Assembly (NCBI GenBank): GCA_016195585.1
Contig: JACPZJ010000177.1
Location: 1 to 8,388 of the forward strand
Reading direction: 5' to 3'
Origin: Nitrospirota bacterium
GTDB lineage: Bacteria > Nitrospirota > CAKKRA01 > 9FT-COMBO-42-15
DNA: 8,388 bases
Shown here: positions 3,528 through 8,388 of the stretch, one piece after another
Layout of the letters: each line of letters starts with the position of its first letter
Numbering within the stretch: the first letter of the stretch is position 1
The notes under the pieces: model-generated
Database searches by the model: none
Told to the model about the DNA's origin: nothing
What the model saw: the letters and a program-made list of their open reading frames with translations, nothing else
Position numbers and translations under genes: made by a program

Positions 3528-4893
3528 CTATCCCATACTCCTTTATCTTTGTCAAAAGTGTCTTATAGCTAATCTTTAATATCTCTGATGCCTTTGTCTT
3601 GTTCCAGCCTGTGTCATCCAATACCTTTTTAATTAATCGTGATTCTGCAATCCTTATTGCCCTGCCGCTTGCCTCCTGCAGACCACCCTCAAGCGGCATA
3701 CCCTCTATTAATGCCTTATCTACCTCTATCTGGGACAGGCCGAGGTCTTCAGGCATTATACGCTCTTTGCTGCAGAGTATCACTGCCCTCTCTATGCAGT
3801 TCTCAAGCTCCCTTACATTCCCCTTCCAGTGATGATTGAGCAGTATCCTTAATGCCTCTTTTGTAAATCCCTTTATATCCTTGTTCATCTCTTTGGAAAA
3901 AATACCAAGGAAATGCCCGGCCAGGGGCTGTATGTCCTTTGTCCTCTCGCGGAGCGGCGGGATTACTATTGGAAAGGCGCTTAAACGGTAATACAGGTCC
4001 TCCCTGAATGCGCCTTCTGATATGGCCTTCTGCAGATCCTTATTGCTCGCTGCAACAACCCGCACATCTATTTTGATTGCCTTATTGCCTCCGAGCCGCA
4101 TGAATTCATCGCCCTGCAAAACCCGAAGCAGCTTTGCCTGAAGATTAAGGTCCATATCGCCAATCTCGTCAAGGAATATTGTTCCCTTGTCTGCAAGCTC
4201 AAACTTGCCGATCTTTTTCATTTTTGCATCTGTAAAGGCGCCTGCCTCATGTCCAAAAAGTTCGCTCTCCAATAAATCCCTCGGGATAGCTGCGCAGTTT
4301 ATAGCAACAAAGGGACCGTTCTTTCTCGGGCTGAGATAATGGATGAGCCTCGCAAAGAGCTCCTTTCCTGTGCCGCTCTCGCCCAGCAGAAGCGCTGTTG
4401 TCCTGCCCTGTGAAACCTTCTCTGCCTTATTCACTGCCTCAAGAAATTTCGGTCTCTTGCCTATAATAGTCGGAAGCCCGATGCGGCCTGAAAGCTCGCC
4501 TTTTAGCACAATATTTTCAGCCTGAAGCCTTTTCTTTTCCAGCGCCCTTTCTATTAAAAGGAGGAGATGGTCAGGGTCAAAGGGCTTTGTAAGAAAATCA
4601 TAGGCGCCCTCTTTCACAGCCTGAACAGCGGTCTCTATTGTTCCAAAGGCAGTCATTACAATAACAGGCGTCAGGGAATTCTTCTCCTTGGAGGCTGTGA
4701 GAACATCCATACCGCTCTTTCCCGGAAGCCTCAGGTCAGTTAATATAAGGTCTATTTTCATGCTGTTTAATTTTTGTATGCCATCCTCAGCAGACATGGC
4801 AGATTCAACCTTATATCCTGCGGCCTCAAGGGTCTGTGTCAGCATCTGAACCATGCTCTCTTTGTCTTCTATGATTAATATGGTGTGCTGCAT
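3523..4893 (-). CDS. pilR: PilR: sigma-54-dependent response regulator
   Basis: 456 aa with the full NtrC-family order. Receiver domain (1-120): acidic pair Glu9/Asp10, phospho-acceptor Asp53 in LTDLRLPG, Thr81, Lys103 in TKPFDP. AAA+ sigma-54 activation domain (about 140-370): Walker A GESGTGKE (171-178), sigma-54 contact loop GAFTDA (219-224 region), Walker B TIFLDE (238-243), arginine-rich FREDLYYRLSAFPI. C-terminal Fis-type helix-turn-helix (about 410-456): NKTKASEILKISYKTLLTKI. It should be phosphorylated by PilS and activate sigma-54 promoters of pilus genes; the -24/-12 promoter at 2524-2540 is a direct candidate. A strong GGAGG ends about five bases before the ATG. The assignment to PilR rather than another NtrC paralogue rests on its neighbours pilS, pilD and the minor pilins. 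Its TAA lies in a repeat end shared with the nucleotidyltransferase. Confidence 0.88.
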   Translation of the reverse strand: MQHTILIIEDKESMVQMLTQTLEAAGYKVESAMSAEDGIQKLNSMKIDLILTDLRLPGKSGMDVLTASKEKNSLTPVIVMTAFGTIETAVQAVKEGAYDFLTKPFDPDHLLLLIERALEKKRLQAENIVLKGELSGRIGLPTIIGKRPKFLEAVNKAEKVSQGRTTALLLGESGTGKELFARLIHYLSPRKNGPFVAINCAAIPRDLLESELFGHEAGAFTDAKMKKIGKFELADKGTIFLDEIGDMDLNLQAKLLRVLQGDEFMRLGGNKAIKIDVRVVAASNKDLQKAISEGAFREDLYYRLSAFPIVIPPLRERTKDIQPLAGHFLGIFSKEMNKDIKGFTKEALRILLNHHWKGNVRELENCIERAVILCSKERIMPEDLGLSQIEVDKALIEGMPLEGGLQEASGRAIRIAESRLIKKVLDDTGWNKTKASEILKISYKTLLTKIKEYGIE

Positions 4894-4918
4894 GAAACCT
4901 CCTCAACGCTTTCACTCA

Positions 4919-5092
4919 TTTCAAAATGAAAATTGAAAATTGAAAAATACAAAATAATGTCATTCCCGCAGAGTCTCTGAGCGGGAATCTATAAAGAGAC
5001 AAAAACTGGATTCCTGCTAAAAACATGCAGGAATGACATGCTTCCAATCTTAATTTTGCACTTTACATTTTGCAATTTTAATTTTTCATTTC
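4919..5092. repeat. MITE-like double hairpin with AT-rich inverted flanks
   Basis: The core (4957-5039) has ends ATGTCATTCC...GGAATGACAT and two inner hairpins: ATTCCCGC (4962-4969) with GCGGGAAT (4981-4988), and ATTCCTGC (5010-5017) with GCAGGAAT (5027-5034). On each side are AT-rich stretches, TCAAAATGAAAATTGAAAA-type (from 4920) and, inverted, TTTTGCAATTTTAATTTTTC-type (to about 5088), which are roughly complementary to each other. It fills almost the whole pilS-pilR gap and encodes no protein. Repeats with GTCATTCCCGC ends are, from memory, widespread in bacteria. Confidence 0.82.
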
Positions 5093-5095
5093 CTG

Positions 5096-6886
5096 TTAAT
5101 GGTCATCTTTTGCTGCTGGTAAAAAAACTCTGAATATAGTCCCCTTCCCCTCTTCACTCTCCACCTCTATCTTTCCATTGTGCGAAAGGATTATCTTATG
5201 CACAAGGGCAAGGCCGAGGCCTGTGCCTTTTGGCTTTGTGGTAAAAAACGGGAGAAATATCCTTTCTATCTTGTCTGCCGGTATTCCTATGCCTGTGTCC
5301 CTGATAGAAATCTCAACTGTCCTGTCCATGCCCTCTATTGCATAATATCTCCCGCTGACCTCTAACCTGCCGCCATCCGGCATGGCATCAATAGCGTTCT
5401 GTATAAGATTTGTAAATGCCTGCCTTATCAAAAGCTCATCCGCCATGACCTCCGGCATATCAGAGGGCATGTTAATATCTATCTGCGGTTTTGGCTCTTT
5501 TGTCTCACCCATAGATTTTATCAGGATATTTCTTAGCATTTTATTTATGTCCACAGGCTTTAATGACAGCGGCGCTGCCTTTCCGAGGCTCAGGAGCTCA
5601 TTGATCATCATCTCCATTGTATTAAGCTCATTCATTATCGCCTCTATCATGCCCTGCATAGGCTCCTTCTTTCCTATCTTCTTTGAGAGGAGCTTTGCAA
5701 AGCCGAGTATCGTGCCCATCATATTCCTGAATTCATGCGCAATGCCTCCTGCAAGCTCTCCAAGCACAGTCAGCCTGTCCTTCTGCCTGATCTCATCCTG
5801 CAATCCTTTTATCTCTGTTATATCGCTGAATATAAGGATTGTACCGATAGCCTCATCCTTTCTGTCCTTTAAAATAGACGAGCTTATCCCTATCCATTTC
5901 TTCTCGCTGCCGCCTCTCGCAATCTCAAGCTCTCTCCTCAGGCTCCCCTCCTGTCTCTGGAGGGTTGTATTTAACAGATGGCAGAGCCCGCTCTCCTCAC
6001 CAAAGGCATCCCAGCAGGACTTTCCCAGAAGCCCGCTTCCATCAATGCCCAATATTTTCTCTGCCGCCTCATTAAAGGTGGTAATCTTGTTTTCCTTATT
6101 AAAGGCGATTACGCCGCTGCTTACGCTTTTCAAGATATCTTCATTATAATCCTCTACAACCTTTGTCCTCTCCTCTGCCTCTGTGCGGAGGCGGCTTAGC
6201 TCCTGCTCCTTTGTCTTAACCTGCTGCATTAAGGAATGAAAGGTATGTATTAAAAAACCTGTGTCGCCCTTTATCTTTGCCTCATCGCCCTCCTTTGCTT
6301 CTTTTGTCCTCCCTGCTGTTAAAAATGCGCGGGAAGCATAAAAAATAAGGACGATAATGACAGCGCCCGTCAGAATCTTAATAAATACAGATGATGCGTC
6401 CTCCTTTTCCTCTCCCTTCTCCATTTGACGGAACATCTTTACTATAACAATATTCCTCTCCTGCGTGGAAGGATTTTTAAATGGCGCATAGGCGATCTTT
6501 ATCCATCTGTTATTCTTTGCATCAAAAGAAGATATTACAGCGCCCTCGCCCTTATCTGTCTTCTCCTGTATGGCCTTATCTAAATTAACCCTCTGCCTGT
6601 TTTTATCCCTGATGTCTATTCCATCCTTATCAAGGACTATAATCTGCATTGCCCCTATTCTTTTCTCTATTGAGGCAATGAAATCAGGATCGCTGTCTAT
6701 CCTGCCAAAATCTGATTCAATCTCCCTTGCTGTAAGCATGGCGGTTATATTTATCCTCTTTTCAAATTCATCATTCAGGTCCTTCTGTATAGAAGATACA
6801 AAAGAGAGCGTATGAAAACTGATTATGGCTAATAAAACAAAAAGTGAAAATGCCAACAGCCATATCAGACCCTTTACATTCATCAT
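5096..6886 (-). CDS. pilS: PilS-like membrane sensor histidine kinase
   Basis: 596 aa from the ATG at 6884-6886; numbering starts there. TM1 (about 6-30), an extracytoplasmic sensor of about 135 residues, TM2 (about 167-189), a degenerate HAMP-like linker (GDTGFLIHTFHSLMQQVKTKEQEL), a PAS domain (about 245-360), then HisKA with His384 in GGIAHEFRNMMG and HATPase_c with N-box Asn497, G1 DTGIGIP (530-536), F-box FLPFFTTK and G2 GTGLGLAL. It autophosphorylates and passes phosphate to PilR. Pseudomonas PilS has six TM helices and no large external domain, so this sensor input differs; an NtrB/Geobacter-like architecture is closer. It begins one base after the pilD stop, with AGGTAGG (6887-6893) as ribosome binding site; an in-frame TTG at 6896-6898 would overlap pilD. 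The PilS name rests on neighbours. Confidence 0.85.
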   Translation of the reverse strand: MMNVKGLIWLLAFSLFVLLAIISFHTLSFVSSIQKDLNDEFEKRINITAMLTAREIESDFGRIDSDPDFIASIEKRIGAMQIIVLDKDGIDIRDKNRQRVNLDKAIQEKTDKGEGAVISSFDAKNNRWIKIAYAPFKNPSTQERNIVIVKMFRQMEKGEEKEDASSVFIKILTGAVIIVLIFYASRAFLTAGRTKEAKEGDEAKIKGDTGFLIHTFHSLMQQVKTKEQELSRLRTEAEERTKVVEDYNEDILKSVSSGVIAFNKENKITTFNEAAEKILGIDGSGLLGKSCWDAFGEESGLCHLLNTTLQRQEGSLRRELEIARGGSEKKWIGISSSILKDRKDEAIGTILIFSDITEIKGLQDEIRQKDRLTVLGELAGGIAHEFRNMMGTILGFAKLLSKKIGKKEPMQGMIEAIMNELNTMEMMINELLSLGKAAPLSLKPVDINKMLRNILIKSMGETKEPKPQIDINMPSDMPEVMADELLIRQAFTNLIQNAIDAMPDGGRLEVSGRYYAIEGMDRTVEISIRDTGIGIPADKIERIFLPFFTTKPKGTGLGLALVHKIILSHNGKIEVESEEGKGTIFRVFLPAAKDDH

Positions 6887-6887
6887 C

Positions 6888-7652
6888 CTACCTGCCAAGA
6901 TTTATGTACCACTTAATTATATCATTCCCCCACAGAAGAGATGCTATGGCGCCGAGCGCAAGGAACGGGCCAAATGGGACAGGGTGTTTTCTTCCCTTGC
7001 CTTTAAAGATCATTAAGGAGAGTCCAACAATAGCGCCGGCAAGCGCCCCCAAAAATATGGTAAGCAGCGTATACCTCCAGCCCAAAAAAGCGCCGATCAT
7101 TGCAATTAGCTTTATGTCGCCGCCGCCCATGCCTCCCCTTGATGCGACAGCAACAAGATAAAAAAGGCCTCCGCCCAGAAGCAGGCCGATCAGGGAATTG
7201 AGCCACCCTACAGGCAGGACTGCTGCGCCGAGGATGAAGCCTATTAATATCCCCGGCAGGGTTATCCTGTCCGGGATTATCTGGTGCTCAAGGTCAATAA
7301 AGGTAATAACAATCAGCGCAGAGTAGAGTAAGGCATAAATCAGGGCATTAATGCCGACACCGAATTTCCAGACCATAATAACATAGCCTGCTGCATTTAA
7401 AAATTCCACCAACGGATATTGGAATGATATCTTTTCCCCGCATTCCCTGCATCGCCCTCTTAGCAGGATGTAACTTATTATGGGTATATTGTCGTATGGC
7501 TTTATCTTTTTATTACAAGCAGGGCAGTGCGAAGAAGGAAAGACAATGGACTCCTTTTTTGGCATGCGGTATATGCAGACATTCAAAAAACTCCCTATAA
7601 CAGAGCCAAAGAGAAAGGCTGTAATATGCTGAAAGACGGCTATCTTCTCCAT
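6888..7652 (-). CDS. pilD: Prepilin peptidase / N-methyltransferase PilD
   Basis: 254 aa, full length for the family. The N-terminal methyltransferase part has the membrane segment with FGSVIGSFLNVCIYRMP and the zinc-binding cysteines Cys43/Cys46 (HCPACNKKI) and Cys68/Cys71 (RCRECG). The A24 aspartic peptidase part has Asp120 in FIDLEHQIIPD and the GxGD-like motif GMGGGDIK with Asp179, spread over about seven further membrane segments. It cleaves prepilin leaders after Gly and methylates the new N-terminus at the inner membrane; FimT, PilV, PilW and PilX here are its expected substrates. First gene of the pilD-pilS(-pilR) set. The ATG at 7650-7652 has no convincing ribosome binding site and lies only about nine bases from a good -10 element, which suggests a near-leaderless transcript. 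Confidence 0.92.
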   Translation of the reverse strand: MEKIAVFQHITAFLFGSVIGSFLNVCIYRMPKKESIVFPSSHCPACNKKIKPYDNIPIISYILLRGRCRECGEKISFQYPLVEFLNAAGYVIMVWKFGVGINALIYALLYSALIVITFIDLEHQIIPDRITLPGILIGFILGAAVLPVGWLNSLIGLLLGGGLFYLVAVASRGGMGGGDIKLIAMIGAFLGWRYTLLTIFLGALAGAIVGLSLMIFKGKGRKHPVPFGPFLALGAIASLLWGNDIIKWYINLGR

Positions 7653-7660
7653 TTATCTTA

Positions 7661-7689
7661 AATATACCACAGACCCCCCTTTTGTTCAA
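7661..7689 (-). promoter_or_regulatory. Sigma-70-type promoter for pilD
   Basis: The minus strand reads TTGAAC (7689-7684), a 17-bp spacer, then TATATT (7666-7661) with an extended TGG before it. The -10 ends only eight bases before the pilD ATG, so the start site would fall about 0-3 nt from the start codon. Confidence 0.6.
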
Positions 7690-7710
7690 GGATGTAACAT
7701 TTGAAAAAAA

Positions 7711-7739
7711 TTGACTTTTATTGTCCATATTGGTATATT
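7711..7739 (+). promoter_or_regulatory. Sigma-70-type promoter for ilvE
   Basis: TTGACT (7711-7716), a 17-bp spacer, then TATATT (7734-7739) with an extended TGG before the -10. The predicted leader to ilvE is about 65 nt. Together with the minus-strand promoter it forms a divergent pair with about 21 bp between the -35 boxes. Confidence 0.75.
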
Positions 7740-7810
7740 TTTATGAAAATACTAATATTAAACAGGGGGTGGCTTGGCCGACCTGACACAATCCGGGAGG
7801 GAAAAGGAAG

Positions 7811-8388
7811 ATGCTTAAGGAAGTATCAAAAATCTGGATGGACGGAAAGTTTGTTGACTGGAAGGACGCAAGGATTCATGTCCTTACCCATACACTTCAT
7901 TATGGCCTCGGGGTCTTTGAAGGGATTCGCTGCTACAAGAGGACAGACGGCTCTGTTATCTTCAGATTAAAGGAGCATGTAGACAGGCTCTTTTCATCTG
8001 CCCATATCTGCCAGATGAAAATACCCTTTACAAAAGAGGAGATACAGGAGGCAGTAAAGGAGACCGTGCGCATAAACAAACTTGAGGAGTGTTATATCAG
8101 GCCTATTGCATATATCGGGTATGGCGAGATGGGGCTTTATGTAAAGAACAACCCCATCTGTGTTGCCATTGCTGCATGGCCTTGGGGGACATATCTCGGC
8201 GATGAGGGGATTAAGAACGGCATTCGGGCAAAGGTGTCATCCATCAACAGGCATCATGTAAATATAAGCATGACCCGCGCAAAGGTATGCGGCTATTATG
8301 TGAACTCCCAGCTTGCAAAGAGGGAGGTTGTAACCAACGGCTATGATGAGGCAATAATGCTGGACACAGACGGCTATGTTGCTGAAGG
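7811..8388 (+). CDS. ilvE: Branched-chain amino acid aminotransferase (3' truncated by window)
   Basis: The first 192 complete codons are present. MLKEVSKIWMDGKFVDWKDA, then HVLTHTLHYGLGVFEGIRCY is the typical N-terminus of class IV PLP aminotransferases of the IlvE type. The conserved Arg59 (HVDRLF) and the PLP-binding Lys158 (SMTRAKVCGYYVNSQLAK) are in place, and the sequence ends at DTDGYVAEG, just before the usual ENLF region. It transfers amino groups between Leu/Ile/Val and 2-oxoglutarate in the cytoplasm, the last step of their biosynthesis. The ATG at 7811 follows GGGAGG (7795-7800) at 10 bases, with a further AGGAAG directly before it. A D-amino acid aminotransferase or ADC lyase is less likely given the GLGVFEGIR and YVNSQLAK motifs. 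It is divergent from the pilus genes and probably functionally unrelated. Confidence 0.93.
   Translation, partial: MLKEVSKIWMDGKFVDWKDARIHVLTHTLHYGLGVFEGIRCYKRTDGSVIFRLKEHVDRLFSSAHICQMKIPFTKEEIQEAVKETVRINKLEECYIRPIAYIGYGEMGLYVKNNPICVAIAAWPWGTYLGDEGIKNGIRAKVSSINRHHVNISMTRAKVCGYYVNSQLAKREVVTNGYDEAIMLDTDGYVAE

Noticed and set aside
5382..6149. 255-aa plus-strand open frame opposite pilS
   Set aside because: It is antisense to well-conserved kinase motifs, has low-complexity Ser/Ile composition and lacks family features; it is a shadow of pilS.
6887..6898. TTG start for pilS overlapping pilD by 11 bp
   Set aside because: AGGTAGG lies after this TTG and correctly precedes the ATGs at 6886/6883; an ATG start is more economical.
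7701..7970. 89-aa plus-strand open frame overlapping the ilvE start
   Set aside because: It starts before the -35 box and runs out of frame through conserved IlvE codons; it has no ribosome binding site.

Overview
The window carries a type IV pilus locus on the minus strand and the 5' part of a branched-chain aminotransferase gene (ilvE) on the plus strand. Base composition is mid-GC. It contains a PilS/PilR two-component pair, a sigma-54 promoter and many short palindromic intergenic repeats. Together these suggest an environmental, didermic, Deltaproteobacteria- or Nitrospirota-like bacterium; this is an inference from style, not a phylogenetic placement.

Layout in minus-strand transcription order. 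Two divergent sigma-70-type promoters lie near 7661-7739. From there pilD (prepilin peptidase), pilS (membrane sensor kinase) and pilR (NtrC-family sigma-54 activator) run leftward. pilD and pilS are almost touching. pilS and pilR are separated by a 202-bp gap holding a MITE-like double hairpin with AT-rich inverted flanks. After pilR come a repeat-derived hairpin array (3421-3527), a small protein overlapping a nucleotidyltransferase-fold protein (3363-2745), and a roughly 500-bp non-coding region (2246-2744). The minor prepilin genes follow: fimT/gspH-like, pilV, pilW and the start of pilX, which runs off the left edge.

The non-coding region 2246-2744 is the most interesting part. It contains a near-consensus -24/-12 sigma-54 promoter reading toward fimT, so PilR plausibly controls the minor pilin operon next door. 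The predicted leader of about 268 nt holds a GC-rich hairpin, then a complex fold: a long-range stem closing two inner hairpins, whose 3' strand overlaps an intrinsic terminator just before the fimT ribosome binding site. This looks like a terminator/antiterminator switch, possibly a riboswitch. I could not match it confidently to a known class. A perfect 28-bp palindrome of a dispersed repeat family sits in the apical loop of one of its stems.

Other notable points: pilX has no ATG/GTG/TTG start in frame, and a duplicated 16-bp repeat occupies its leader. The stop codons of pilR and of the nucleotidyltransferase lie in the same 18-bp repeat end. PilW carries Ca-loop-like DxNxNG motifs. pilD may be translated from a near-leaderless transcript.
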